Shown: piece by piece, positions 53,547-62,067 of the stretch
Layout: each line of letters begins with the position of its first letter
Position numbering within the stretch: position 1 is the first letter of the stretch
Position numbers and translations under genes: made by a program
From: Rossellomorea sp. SC111
Lineage (GTDB): Bacteria > Bacillota > Bacilli > Bacillales > Bacillaceae_B
Reading direction: 5' to 3'
DNA: 64,000 nt
NCBI RefSeq assembly: GCF_024733565.1
Contig: NZ_JANIOC010000011.1
Coordinates: forward strand, 75,031 to 139,030
Notes under the pieces: model-generated
The model's database searches: none
The model's input: only the letters and a program-made list of their open reading frames with translations
What the model was told of the DNA's origin: nothing

Positions 53547-55025
53547 ATGGGAAACAGAGCTGATGATCATCATTACGGTGATCTTTCTTATCCTGATGAT
53601 ATGGTATCCATCGTTAAAAATGGATTGGCTCCCACACAAAAACCAAGTAAAGTGATTATCATTGGTGCAGGTATGGCGGGCTTGGTGGCAGGATCCCTTT
53701 TGAAAAAAGCAGGGCATTCCGTTACGATCCTTGAAGGAAATGACCGGATTGGCGGAAGGGTATATACGTTGCGACAGCCTTTTTCAGAAGGCCAATACCT
53801 GGATGTCGGTGCCATGCGATTTCCAGAAACCCATGATTTAGTATTTGAATATATTCGTAAATTCAACTTACCTACCAATGAGTTCATCAACAAGAGCGAT
53901 CTGTATCTCGTAAATGGCGTTCAAACGACAGATTCCAATTACAATTCAAATCCGGGTATTTTCAACTATCCCTTCCCCCCTGAGGAACAAGGCAAAACAG
54001 CCATCGAGTTATTAACCTCCGCCGTGAAACCTTTTTTAGACTTGTACGAAAAAGCTAGCCCAGAGGAACAGGAACGGTTACGATTGAAGTTTGATCATTA
54101 TTCTTTCGATGTTTTCTTGAGGTTCAATCCAATCGGAACCTCCCTTTCACCCGAAGCTATCCGTATCGTAAAAGTCATCCTTGGTATAGAAGGGTTTCCC
54201 GAGCTATCATTCGTTGATATTCTTCTTGATATTGTTCGAACCGTATTCAATGATAAATTAAAGTTTTATGAAATAGATGGTGGGAATGATAAGCTTCCCT
54301 ACTCCTTCTTGCCAGAGTTGCAACAGAATATCTTCTATTCTCAAAAGGTCCATGGAATTATTCAGAAGGATGACGGTGTAGAAGTTATAGCGAGAGACCG
54401 AACCACCAACCGTTATCATCGCTTTGAAGGAGATTATACCATCGTTACGGTGCCTTACTCAGTTTTTCAATTCATTGATGTGCATCCCTATCATTCGATT
54501 TCTTTTCAAAAATGGAAAGCGATACGGGAACTGAATTATGTTTCGTCAGTAAAAATAGGCTTGGAATTCAAGTCGAAGTTTTGGGAAACCTATAAAATTG
54601 GAAATATCATAACGGATCTTCCCATCCGGTATACGTACCGACCAAGTCATAAAATAGGCGTGGCAGGTCCAGGTGTCATGCTGGGCAGTTACAGCTGGGG
54701 ACAAAATGCAAACCTGTGGAATAGCCTGCCTGAGGAAGAACGGATTCGCGAAGCACTCCAGGGGCTTTATAAAATTTATGGAGAGCAAGTGTACAAAGAA
54801 TTTACTACTGGCGCCTCCTACAGCTGGGGAGAAAATCAATTTTCTGCCGGTTGTTTTACGCTATTCGCTCCAAATCAGGCATCTGATTTTTCTGACCATC
54901 TATACTTACCTGAACACCGCATCCATTTTGCAGGGGAACACACATCCCCTTTTCACGGCTGGGTCGAAGGGGCAATCGAATCCGCCATCCGTGCCGCCTA
55001 TGAAGTCAATAATCGAACGGATTGA
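53547..55025 (+). CDS. FAD-dependent amine / L-amino acid oxidase
   Basis: 492 residues. FAD-binding G-A-G-M-A-G at about 40-45 (V-I-I-I-G-A-G-M-A-G-L), then E-G-N-D-R-I-G-G-R-V with the Arg-rich flavin motif. The C-terminal FAD contact is F-A-G-E-H-T-S-P-F-H-G-W-V-E-G-A-I-E-S. These mark the flavin monoamine oxidase/L-amino acid oxidase family (YobN in B. subtilis). ATG at 53547 follows GGGGGAG. No signal peptide, so cytoplasmic. The substrate is not evident. Confidence 0.87.
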   Translation: MGNRADDHHYGDLSYPDDMVSIVKNGLAPTQKPSKVIIIGAGMAGLVAGSLLKKAGHSVTILEGNDRIGGRVYTLRQPFSEGQYLDVGAMRFPETHDLVFEYIRKFNLPTNEFINKSDLYLVNGVQTTDSNYNSNPGIFNYPFPPEEQGKTAIELLTSAVKPFLDLYEKASPEEQERLRLKFDHYSFDVFLRFNPIGTSLSPEAIRIVKVILGIEGFPELSFVDILLDIVRTVFNDKLKFYEIDGGNDKLPYSFLPELQQNIFYSQKVHGIIQKDDGVEVIARDRTTNRYHRFEGDYTIVTVPYSVFQFIDVHPYHSISFQKWKAIRELNYVSSVKIGLEFKSKFWETYKIGNIITDLPIRYTYRPSHKIGVAGPGVMLGSYSWGQNANLWNSLPEEERIREALQGLYKIYGEQVYKEFTTGASYSWGENQFSAGCFTLFAPNQASDFSDHLYLPEHRIHFAGEHTSPFHGWVEGAIESAIRAAYEVNNRTD

Positions 55026-55028
55026 ATG

Positions 55029-55063
55029 GAGGGACGGACCTTTGACACAAAGGTCCGTCCCTC
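55029..55063. repeat. Full GAGGGACGGACC repeat
   Basis: GAGGGACGGACCTTTG, 3-base loop, CAAAGGTCCGTCCCTC: a perfect palindrome 3 bases after the amine oxidase stop and 4 bases from the end of the converging gene. Confidence 0.9.
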
Positions 55064-55067
55064 ATTA

Positions 55068-55433
55068 TTAATAAATCTTCGCCATGATTACCATGGATAT
55101 GAATACGGTCATGATGGTGAGGCTGGTTATGATGTACATTAGGTTCAAGGCTGTGAGTTCGATCAGGCCAATCCCCAGAGATGACATGATGATGATGAAA
55201 AAAAATAAGAGGGCAAAGTACGAATAGAAGATCCCCTTCTCCCTTATCACTTTCATTCGCTCATCCTTATCCTTGAATTGTGGATAAAGATAGTACATAC
55301 AAAAACTCATGACAGTCAAAGCCAGTGGATTAAGAGCATAATAGGGAAAATTTCCTGCCATGATACCTACAAAAAACAAGAAAGCAGTCTGTAGTGCCAT
55401 AATACAGCCTATAATCAGATAACTCTTCGTCAC
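55068..55433 (-). CDS. Four-span membrane protein linked to XRE regulator
   Basis: 121 residues with four hydrophobic segments (about 5-27, 33-50, 68-90, 93-116) separated by a charged loop (F-K-D-K-D-E-R-M-K-V-I-R-E-K-G). Its start overlaps the XRE gene by 4 bases (coupled translation). XRE plus small membrane protein pairs (YozG-like) are widespread in Firmicutes without a firm function. Confidence 0.7.
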   Translation of the reverse strand: MTKSYLIIGCIMALQTAFLFFVGIMAGNFPYYALNPLALTVMSFCMYYLYPQFKDKDERMKVIREKGIFYSYFALLFFFIIIMSSLGIGLIELTALNLMYIITSLTIMTVFISMVIMAKIY

Positions 55434-55642
55434 AACTCCTTTCCTCCCTTCTCTTCATAAACGAAAATCTCTTCAATAGACACATCAAATACCTTTGCCA
55501 ACTGAAAAGCGAGATTCAAAGAAGGGTCATACTTTCCCTTTTCAATTGAAATGATGGTTTGTCTTGATACTCTGAGTCTCGCAGCCAATCTTTCCTGTGA
55601 GTATCCAAACGTCTTCCGGTATTCTACCAGTTTATTTTTCAA
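55430..55642 (-). CDS. Small XRE-family transcriptional regulator
   Basis: 70 residues, essentially one HTH_3 domain: R-K-T-F-G-Y-S-Q-E-R-L-A-A-R-L-R-V-S-R-Q-T-I and I-E-K-G-K-Y-D-P-S-L, typical of YozG/ImmR-like repressors. TTG start with AAGGAGG. A 42-bp perfect palindrome 30 bases upstream is a very likely operator for it. Confidence 0.88.
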   Translation of the reverse strand: MKNKLVEYRKTFGYSQERLAARLRVSRQTIISIEKGKYDPSLNLAFQLAKVFDVSIEEIFVYEEKGGKEL

Positions 55643-55671
55643 AGAGAGCTACCTCCTTATATTTCCATATC

Positions 55672-55713
55672 ATAATGTAAAGGACACTTGACGTCAAGTG
55701 TCCTTTACATTAT
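55672..55713. promoter_or_regulatory. 42-bp perfect palindrome, candidate XRE operator
   Basis: 21-bp arms meeting at TTGAC/GTCAA without a loop; each arm contains TGTCCTTTACAT. It begins 30 bases upstream of the XRE gene. A zero-loop palindrome fits a protein-binding site better than a terminator. Confidence 0.7.
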
Positions 55714-55752
55714 TTTAAGAATTTGTTTCACCACATAATCGATGTAAAAAAA

Positions 55753-55787
55753 GAGGGACGGACCTTGATTTCAAAGGTCCGTCCCTC
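55753..55787. repeat. Full GAGGGACGGACC repeat
   Basis: GAGGGACGGACCTT, loop GATTTCA, AAGGTCCGTCCCTC. It lies between the divergent XRE gene and TetR-like fragment, not at a visible gene end, which may mark a lost gene. Confidence 0.9.
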
Positions 55788-55899
55788 CTCGCTTCTCCCA
55801 TCCATTCCTGGGATATGATGAGATTTTAATAGACATGTTTAGTCTTGAACAAACAGGGGAACCAGGTGAAATGACAATGATAAGGAAGAGGGTAGTATA

Positions 55900-56337
55900 A
55901 TGGGGACATATGGAATAGATTCAGGATTAAAAAAGCTTGAAGACAATTACATACAAGCACTAAACCTAAATGAAAGCAACACAATAGAACAGTTCATTGA
56001 AACATTTCTCTATGATTCGTGGGAGTATAATGAAGAAAATATGGAATTGATTATATCTGTAATGGGCCGTGTTAACAGAGGTGACATTCATCAGACGATA
56101 TTTAGCCAGTCATTTGATCGGATGATAACTCATTTACAAAAAAAGCTTTCTAAAGTGGATCACGATCGAAACTTCCCTATTGTTCATTCAAAGACCGGAG
56201 CTTCAATTCTAGTTTCATTTGTAGATGGAATGATCATTCAATACTTTGCAGGGATTTATAGTGTGGGTGACTTAAGAAAGCTCACACCTCAGCTTAAGCA
56301 ATCGATTTTAAACGCTATCAGCATTTCAGGCAGGTAG
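55900..56337 (+). CDS. TetR-type C-terminal ligand domain without DNA-binding domain
   Basis: 145 residues, all helical. The ending S-F-V-D-G-M-I-I-Q-Y-F-A-G-I-Y and L-T-P-Q-L-K-Q-S-I-L-N-A-I resembles the C-terminal domain of TetR/AcrR regulators. The N-terminal HTH (about 50 residues) is missing; the in-frame upstream sequence meets a stop 11 codons before the ATG. GGAAGAGGG precedes the ATG, so translation is possible. Either a truncated pseudogene or a stand-alone ligand or dimerisation module. Confidence 0.6.
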   Translation: MGTYGIDSGLKKLEDNYIQALNLNESNTIEQFIETFLYDSWEYNEENMELIISVMGRVNRGDIHQTIFSQSFDRMITHLQKKLSKVDHDRNFPIVHSKTGASILVSFVDGMIIQYFAGIYSVGDLRKLTPQLKQSILNAISISGR

Positions 56338-56374
56338 CTTATAACTTATATTAATTCCTTAAAACTATGTAGGA

Positions 56375-56409
56375 GAGGGACGGACCTATGATTTACAGGT
56401 CCGTCCCTC
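56375..56409. repeat. Full GAGGGACGGACC repeat
   Basis: GAGGGACGGACCT, short loop, AGGTCCGTCCCTC between the converging TetR fragment and oxidoreductase genes, 6 bases from the latter's stop. Confidence 0.9.
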
Positions 56410-56415
56410 CTTTAA

Positions 56416-57351
56416 TTATTTCACTTTGATCACAATTTTCCCTTTTGCGTGGTGCGTTTCACTTAGGGCGTGGGCGTCTTTTAACCCTTGTTCACTCAGT
56501 TCGAATGTTTCTCCTAGCACTGGCTTTAATTGCCCCGATTCATACAGGTCGGCAAGCTTTGAAAGCTGTTCTCCTTTGGGATCGAGCCATAGGAATTCAG
56601 CTTTCACGCCATACTTTGCTGCTTCCTCCTCATTCGGAGGCTGTGCAATCGATACGAGCTTTCCGTTTTCCTTGAGGACTTTATAGCTGTTGGACTGTAT
56701 TTCCCCGCCCATGGTATCCAGCACCAGGTCGAAGCTTTGTAACACTTCACTAAAGTCTTCTTCTTTATAATTGATGAATTGATTGGCTCCCAATGACTTG
56801 ACGAACTCTTCATTTTTACCGCTTGCGGTTGTGGCGACATGTGCTCCGAAGCTTTTGGCAATCTGAATCGCAAAATTCCCTACCCCGCCGGATCCTGCGT
56901 GGATCAGCACCTTATCTCCTTCTTTGATTTCACCAAAGTCGACTAAGCACTGCCAGGCGGTCAATCCGGCCAGCGGAATCGCAGCCGCTTCTTCAAAGCT
57001 CATGTTTTCAGGCATTTTAGCGAGCAGTTCTTCATCTATTGCCACATACTCAGCATAGGTACCTTCCCTTGTCGTAGCCGGTCTTGCAAATACACGGTCA
57101 CCCACTTCGAATCCTTTTACATTCTTCCCTTTTTCGGCGATGACTCCTGCTGCATCCCATCCCAGGATGATCGGAAATTCAAAGTCCAGCATATCTTTTA
57201 AATATCCTGCCCGTACCTTCCAATCAATGGGGTTGATGGATGTTGCATGATTTTCCAACAGTATTTGACTGTCCCCGATTACGGGCTTATCAATTTCTTT
57301 CTCCTGTAATACCTCTTTATCTCCATATTGGTTGATGATGATGGCTTTCAT
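56416..57351 (-). CDS. NADP-dependent quinone oxidoreductase (MDR family)
   Basis: 311 residues. GroES-like N-terminal domain (I-N-P-I-D-W-K-V-R-A-G, G-W-D-A-A-G-V-I), then a Rossmann domain with nucleotide motif A-G-S-G-G-V-G at about 152-158. The zinc ligands of alcohol dehydrogenases are absent, so it is a zinc-free medium-chain reductase acting on quinones or enones. ATG at 57351 follows AAGGAGG. Monocistronic. Confidence 0.88.
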   Translation of the reverse strand: MKAIIINQYGDKEVLQEKEIDKPVIGDSQILLENHATSINPIDWKVRAGYLKDMLDFEFPIILGWDAAGVIAEKGKNVKGFEVGDRVFARPATTREGTYAEYVAIDEELLAKMPENMSFEEAAAIPLAGLTAWQCLVDFGEIKEGDKVLIHAGSGGVGNFAIQIAKSFGAHVATTASGKNEEFVKSLGANQFINYKEEDFSEVLQSFDLVLDTMGGEIQSNSYKVLKENGKLVSIAQPPNEEEAAKYGVKAEFLWLDPKGEQLSKLADLYESGQLKPVLGETFELSEQGLKDAHALSETHHAKGKIVIKVK

Positions 57352-57541
57352 ATAATTACGTCCTCCTTGTTTTAGAACATACTGTTTATCTTCCCTCATA
57401 TTTAGGGTATTTAAACTATGAATAGCCCATCGTCATTCATTAACGTTTATTACTGGATTCTTCCCTCACACTATTGTAAATTTAAGACAAACTACATAGT
57501 CATAAGCATATGGGAATCTATCTTACTAAAGGAGGAACACT

Positions 57542-58960
57542 ATGCAACACTACAATCTCATCATCAATGGAGAACAAACCGGATCGGATCTTGAAAAGAA
57601 AGAGGTAACCAATCCTGCCACATCAGAAGTGATCGCCACCATTCCGAATGGAGGTAAAAAAGAGGCTTCGAAGGCGGTGGATGCCGCTCATGAGGCATTC
57701 AAGGAATGGTCCCAATTTTCGGCATACGAACGAAGTGAACTCATCCGAAAATGGTATGATCTTATTAATGAAAACAAAGAGGACCTTGCACGTACGATGA
57801 CCATCGAGCAAGGAAAACCGCTAAAAGAAGCACTCGGCGAAATTCAATATGCCAATGGATTCATCTCCTGGTACGCTGAAGAAGGAAAGCGGGTTTACGG
57901 GGAACAGATCCCTGCCACTCAGCGTAACAAGCGATTATTCGTCCATAAGCAGCCGGTCGGGGTGGTAGCGGTCATCACACCGTGGAACTTTCCTGCGGCA
58001 ATGATCACACGCAAGGTGGCACCGGCACTTGCCACTGGCTGTACGGTCGTGATCAAACCGGCAAATCAAACCCCTTTGACTGCGTTAAAGATGGCTGCAC
58101 TTGCTGAAGAAGCCGGCATCCCGAAAGGCGTCGTCAACGTCGTGACAGGTGATTCGAAATCCATCGGGGAAGCGTGGATGGAAGATACACGCGTCCGGAA
58201 ACTGACCTTCACCGGTTCAACGGAAGTCGGAAAGGTCCTGATGAAAGGATCTGCGGACACCGTTAAGAAAATATCCCTTGAACTTGGCGGCCACGCCCCT
58301 GTAATTGTGATGGATGACTCTGACCTGGAAAAAGCCGTTGACGGAGTCATCGCATCCAAATTCAGGAATGCCGGACAAACCTGCGTCTGTTCCAATCGGA
58401 TTTATGTCCATGAATCCATCGCAGATACTTTTTCTGAAAAACTGGTTGAAAAAGTGAAAGGGCTGAAAGTAGGAAATGGGCTCGAAGAAGGCGTCGATAT
58501 CGGTCCATTGATCGATGAAAATGCCATCGAAAAAGTCCGTAAGCATGTGAAAGATGCCGTAGACAAAGGAGCTTCCGTTGCCTACGGAGGAAAAGGAATA
58601 GAAGGGCTATATTATGAACCGACTGTCTTGACGAACGTGAGTGATGACATGCTGTGCATGAATGACGAAACATTCGGTCCGGTCGCTCCGATCACCACCT
58701 TCAAAACCGAAGAGGAAGCGATCGAACGGGCCAATGACTCCATTTACGGCCTCGCTGCCTATGTATTCACCGAGAATATCACCAAGGGGATCCGGATCAG
58801 TGAGCAACTTGAATACGGAATCGTCGGATTGAACGATGGGATGCCATCGACTCCACAGGCTCCATTCGGAGGATTCAAACAAAGCGGCCTCGGCCGTGAA
58901 GGCGGTCACCAGGGCATAGAAGAATTTCTGGAAGTGAAGTATATTTCCCTCGGATTGTAA
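57542..58960 (+). CDS. gabD: Succinate-semialdehyde dehydrogenase
   Basis: 472 residues of the NAD(P)-aldehyde dehydrogenase family. General base Glu247 in L-E-L-G-G-H-A-P, nucleophile Cys281 in [11 protein letters not shown], and the F-G-P-V-A-P and [11 protein letters not shown] motifs. The N-A-G-Q-T-C-V-C form is typical of GabD, which oxidises succinate semialdehyde to succinate in GABA breakdown. AAGGAGG start. No gabT adjoins. Confidence 0.92.
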   Translation: MQHYNLIINGEQTGSDLEKKEVTNPATSEVIATIPNGGKKEASKAVDAAHEAFKEWSQFSAYERSELIRKWYDLINENKEDLARTMTIEQGKPLKEALGEIQYANGFISWYAEEGKRVYGEQIPATQRNKRLFVHKQPVGVVAVITPWNFPAAMITRKVAPALATGCTVVIKPANQTPLTALKMAALAEEAGIPKGVVNVVTGDSKSIGEAWMEDTRVRKLTFTGSTEVGKVLMKGSADTVKKISLELGGHAPVIVMDDSDLEKAVDGVIASKFRNAGQTCVCSNRIYVHESIADTFSEKLVEKVKGLKVGNGLEEGVDIGPLIDENAIEKVRKHVKDAVDKGASVAYGGKGIEGLYYEPTVLTNVSDDMLCMNDETFGPVAPITTFKTEEEAIERANDSIYGLAAYVFTENITKGIRISEQLEYGIVGLNDGMPSTPQAPFGGFKQSGLGREGGHQGIEEFLEVKYISLGL

Positions 58961-58964
58961 GCAC

Positions 58965-59008
58965 AGACAAAGGCACGCATCCCATGCGTGCCTTTGTCTA
59001 TTTTTTTT
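58965..59008. terminator. Bidirectional terminator
   Basis: AGACAAAGGCACGCAT / ATGCGTGCCTTTGTCT, a perfect 16-bp stem with a 3-base loop, then ATTTTTTTT on the plus strand. Between gabD and the converging small membrane gene. Confidence 0.92.
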
Positions 59009-59171
59009 GAAAACGTTCCCTGATTTCCCGGTATAGATACAATGCCCCTGCCATTAAGAATAAGAAAATAATAAAATTCATATTTTCCGGTCCAGTAAAC
59101 CCGTCAAATCCTTGTAAAAATAAGAATAGCATTCCGAAAGAAAGATAGATTGCCGCAGCAACATGCTTCAT
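58998..59171 (-). CDS. Small two-span membrane protein
   Basis: 57 residues from ATG at 59171, with GGGGAGGTGG ahead. Spans at about 3-18 (V-A-A-A-I-Y-L-S-F-G-M-L-F-L-F) and 29-45 (N-F-I-I-F-L-F-L-M-A-G-A-L), with a basic tail R-E-I-R-E-R-F-Q-K-K. Not recognised. The frame extends further upstream without ribosome-site support. Confidence 0.65.
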   Translation of the reverse strand: MKHVAAAIYLSFGMLFLFLQGFDGFTGPENMNFIIFLFLMAGALYLYREIRERFQKK

Positions 59172-59270
59172 GGAACCACCTCCCCTACCTTTTCTATATA
59201 CATATTCCAGACACGCTGCTTGCATAACCTGTAGATAGAGAAGAAATTAACATTATAGTAGGAAAATTTA

Positions 59271-59436
59271 TTGACGATACAAATGGCCTGTGCTAGATTG
59301 TGAGTATTAATGAAATTTTAAAAAAGAAGAAAAGTATGAATATATCCACTTTCACATTCCTTACGAAAGTTTGGAACATACGGATATGGTTAGTTATGCG
59401 AGTTCGGACTCGTCCCTGATCAGGGGCGGGTTTTTT
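59271..59436 (+). promoter_or_regulatory. brnQ promoter and transcribed leader with attenuator
   Basis: Promoter TTGACG (59271) - 17 bases - TAGATT (59294). The leader can fold ACTTTC/GAAAGT inside ATATCC/GGATAT, then CGAGT-TCGG-ACTCG. It ends in a terminator, CGTCCCTGATCAGGGGCG plus GG and six T (to 59436), 62 bases before brnQ. The CGAGT-TCGG-ACTCG hairpin overlaps the base of the terminator stem and could compete with it. No T-box (GGGTGGNACCGCG) is present. Confidence 0.6.
59336..59419 (+). CDS. Possible brnQ leader peptide
   Basis: 27-codon frame ATG...TGA. Its second half reads W-N-I-R-I-W-L-V-M-R-V and contains Ile (two ATA), Leu (TTA) and Val (two GTT) codons. The stop falls inside the terminator hairpin. 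The ribosome site is poor (GAAGAAAAG), so translation is uncertain. Confidence 0.35.
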   Translation: MNISTFTFLTKVWNIRIWLVMRVRTRP

Positions 59437-59498
59437 CATGTGTTATGTAAAATGTGACTGAAGGCCTATCAGTCGGTCATTAATTTGGAGGCGTGTGT

Positions 59499-60797
59499 AT
59501 GAGAAAAAGAGATGTCCTGATTTCGGGATTTATGCTTTTTTCGTTATTTTTTGGGGCAGGGAATTTAATATTCCCGCCATATCTCGGGATGGAATCCGGA
59601 ATCCATTTCATTGCAGCGATTTCAGGATTTATTTTAACGGCGGTATTCCTGCCTTTTTTGACGATCATTTCCGTATCCCTTTCAAAAAATGGATTATTAT
59701 CGATTGGTGAACGGGTCCACCCTGTTTTCGGGATCGTTTTTGCCATCGTGATTTATCTCTCAATCGGTGCTCTCTACGGAATCCCAAGGGCTTCCAATGT
59801 GGCGTATGAATTGGGATTTTTGCAAATGGTCAATGTGGAAGGTCGGCTGCCCTTATTATTATTCTCGATCGCTTTCTTTGGGTTGACCTACTTACTCAGC
59901 ATCAACCCTAAAAAAGTGATTGATCTTGTCGGACAATTTTTAACACCCATATTACTCATAGTATTAGCTGTACTATGCATCCGGGCTTTTTTCACCTTTG
60001 ATTATATGGATGCGGAAGCGACAGAAAAGTTCCAATCAGCCCCGTTCCTGAAAGGATTCCTTGAAGGGTATTTCACGATGGATGCCGTGGCAGCCCTGGC
60101 TTTTGGCATTGTCATCATCAATGGACTAAAGGATAAAGGCGCCTCCGGTAAAAAAGAGCTCATCCGTGGAACCATCAGTGCAGGAATGATTGCCGCCTTC
60201 GGGTTGGTGATGGTGTACCTTTCCCTTGGATGGATCGGGCGGGTGATTCCCCATGAAGCCCCGATCAGTAATGGTGCTGAAATACTCGTGTTAGCATCTC
60301 AGCAACTATTTGGGTACAGTGGCAATCTCCTTTTTGGTTTGATTGTGATGATTGCCTGTTTAACGACATGCATCGGACTGATAAATGCGTGCGGGCGCTT
60401 TTTCCATGAGATTTACCCAAGATTTTCATATAAAGCATATGTCATGATTTTTATCCTGATCGGGATGGCCGTGACCAACCTGGGACTGAATATGATACTA
60501 AAAGTCGCCACCCCGCTGCTTGTTCTCATTTATCCGGTGGCGATTGTACTCGTAGCCCTTTCCCTCTTTCAGCACTTCTTCGGGGAGAGCAGGAGGATGT
60601 ATGTGTATGGTGTCAGCATTGGTGGTGTCTTTTCCTTATACGAAATGCTCGCAAGCCTCAATATTCAAATCGAGGGAATCCAGTCCGTCCTGAGCGTTCT
60701 CCCCCTGAGTACAAATGGACTCGCCTGGACCACCCCCACCATGGTGGCCATCATCATCGGATATGCAATGGACCTGGTTCAGAAGAAAATCATTTGA
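59499..60797 (+). CDS. brnQ: Branched-chain amino acid:cation symporter
   Basis: 432 residues with twelve spans of the LIVCS family. Begins R-K-R-D-V-L-I-S-G-F-M-L-F-S-L-F-F-G-A-G-N-L-I-F-P, the characteristic first helix of BrnQ, and has F-T-M-D-A-V-A-A-L-A-F-G-I-V-I. It takes up Leu, Ile and Val with Na+ or H+. ATG at 59499 follows GGAGG. The upstream leader terminator implies conditional read-through. A repeat half-site overlaps its stop codon and a strong terminator follows. Confidence 0.93.
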   Translation: MRKRDVLISGFMLFSLFFGAGNLIFPPYLGMESGIHFIAAISGFILTAVFLPFLTIISVSLSKNGLLSIGERVHPVFGIVFAIVIYLSIGALYGIPRASNVAYELGFLQMVNVEGRLPLLLFSIAFFGLTYLLSINPKKVIDLVGQFLTPILLIVLAVLCIRAFFTFDYMDAEATEKFQSAPFLKGFLEGYFTMDAVAALAFGIVIINGLKDKGASGKKELIRGTISAGMIAAFGLVMVYLSLGWIGRVIPHEAPISNGAEILVLASQQLFGYSGNLLFGLIVMIACLTTCIGLINACGRFFHEIYPRFSYKAYVMIFILIGMAVTNLGLNMILKVATPLLVLIYPVAIVLVALSLFQHFFGESRRMYVYGVSIGGVFSLYEMLASLNIQIEGIQSVLSVLPLSTNGLAWTTPTMVAIIIGYAMDLVQKKII

Positions 60798-60807
60798 GGG
60801 ACGGACC
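60796..60807. repeat. Half-site of the GAGGGACGGACC repeat family
   Basis: GAGGGACGGACC whose first two bases are the GA of the brnQ TGA stop. No right arm; a different terminator follows. Confidence 0.8.
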
Positions 60808-60814
60808 TCACACA

Positions 60815-60866
60815 AAAGCAGCAAGGAGAATGTGATTTATCGCATTCTCCTTGCTGCTTTTTTTAG
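60815..60866. terminator. Bidirectional terminator
   Basis: AAAGCAGCAAGGAGAATG / CATTCTCCTTGCTGCTTT stem with a 10-base loop and further T. Between brnQ and the converging acetyltransferase. Confidence 0.92.
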
Positions 60867-61321
60867 ATATTCGTCTGTTTTTGATAGACTTTCATGGAGC
60901 CTCCACCCGGCCCAACGGCTTCTGTCGAATGAGTCCAGCCGTATTTTTCATAATACCCTTCCAGGTCAGTCGTCAGGTAAAGACAGTTGTACCCTTTTTT
61001 ATGTGCCTCCCGGAGAGCATGGTCAAGCAGGGCAGAACCAAGTCCGTCCCCTCTCTGGTCAGGGTGAACATACAGGCACGCCAACCACGGATACAGGTCC
61101 TGACGGCTGTTGAGATCATTTCTTAACAATGCGTACGTGCCGATAATGTCATCCTCATGGACAGCGATATAAAAACGGGGAAGGTCTGCTTCGGTATGAC
61201 AGGAATGAAACATGCAATCGTGGTAGAACCTGTAGTTATCCTCATTTCCCCATTGTCCCCAGAACACGTTCACTGCTTGTTCAAACTTGCTTGAACCCTT
61301 TTGTAATTTAATGATTTTCAT
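60863..61321 (-). CDS. GNAT-family N-acetyltransferase
   Basis: 152 residues. Motif A is L-A-C-L-Y-V-H-P-D-Q-R-G-D-G-L-G-S-A-L-L-D-H-A, the classic R/Q-x-x-G-x-G/A acetyl-CoA loop, and Y-E-K-Y-G-W is the motif B end. GAGAGG ribosome site. Substrate unknown. Monocistronic. Confidence 0.87.
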   Translation of the reverse strand: MKIIKLQKGSSKFEQAVNVFWGQWGNEDNYRFYHDCMFHSCHTEADLPRFYIAVHEDDIIGTYALLRNDLNSRQDLYPWLACLYVHPDQRGDGLGSALLDHALREAHKKGYNCLYLTTDLEGYYEKYGWTHSTEAVGPGGGSMKVYQKQTNI

Positions 61322-61400
61322 TTGTGTTTTCCTCTCTCACTTATGGAATATTACACTACTACATTCTTCATTCGAAACAGAAAACCTCTTTCAAAAGAGA

Positions 61401-61433
61401 ATAAGGCACGCTCAAATATTGAACGTGCCTTTT
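61401..61433. terminator. Hairpin terminator
   Basis: AAGGCACGCTC / GAACGTGCCTT stem (one mismatch) with T on both sides, 8 bases past the VOC gene stop. Confidence 0.7.
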
Positions 61434-61440
61434 GCATTCA

Positions 61441-61935
61441 TCAGTAAGCCCCATCGGAATAGGTTAATTCATAGCTGTGGGAATAGATTTCGAATATATT
61501 CCCGAATGGATCTTCCACATACACCATGCGGTAAGGTTTTTCCCCTGGATAATACTCACGTACCGGCATACGCTGTTTTCCACCGTGCTGCTTGATCTTT
61601 TCGACCATGCCTTCTACATCGGGATCCTGGATACAGAAATGGAATAATCCTGTCTTCCAATATTCGAAGTTATTCTCCGGCTTTTCATTATGCGGAAATT
61701 CAAATAGCTCGATTCCGATTTTATCACCGGTTGCCATATGGGCGATTCTGAACTTATCCCAGTCGTTGCCGAAGACATCGCGGCACATCTGACCGATGGC
61801 TGTGTCGTCATTCTCGACATCTGAGGGTTCCATGATGACATACCAGCCGAACACCTCTTGGTAAAATTTGATTGCTTCTTCAAGGATCTGGACGGATAAT
61901 CCTATATGAGAAAATGATCTTGGATATGGTAACAT
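61441..61935 (-). CDS. VOC-family (glyoxalase-like) protein
   Basis: 164 residues of the vicinal oxygen chelate fold: S-H-I-G-L-S-V at the N-terminus (metal His), G-L-F-H-F-C-I-Q-D in the second half, and the C-terminal Y-V-E-D-P-F-G-N-I-F-E-I-Y-S, a strong glyoxalase/bleomycin-resistance signature. Divergent from an HxlR regulator that probably controls it. Substrate unknown. Confidence 0.87.
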   Translation of the reverse strand: MLPYPRSFSHIGLSVQILEEAIKFYQEVFGWYVIMEPSDVENDDTAIGQMCRDVFGNDWDKFRIAHMATGDKIGIELFEFPHNEKPENNFEYWKTGLFHFCIQDPDVEGMVEKIKQHGGKQRMPVREYYPGEKPYRMVYVEDPFGNIFEIYSHSYELTYSDGAY

Positions 61936-62067
61936 TGATTGACTCCTCCTTCGTTTTGATTAGCTTCATCTAACTCGACTTCATTATACGAAGAGAAGCG
62001 GATTTATGTAAGAATGCACTTTTTTGTGAGAAACTAACCTTTAGGTAAGAAAGGACGGGTTAAAGAT

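Noticed and set aside
59271-59498. T-box riboswitch before brnQ
   Set aside because: The invariant T-box sequence is missing and the leader is too short.
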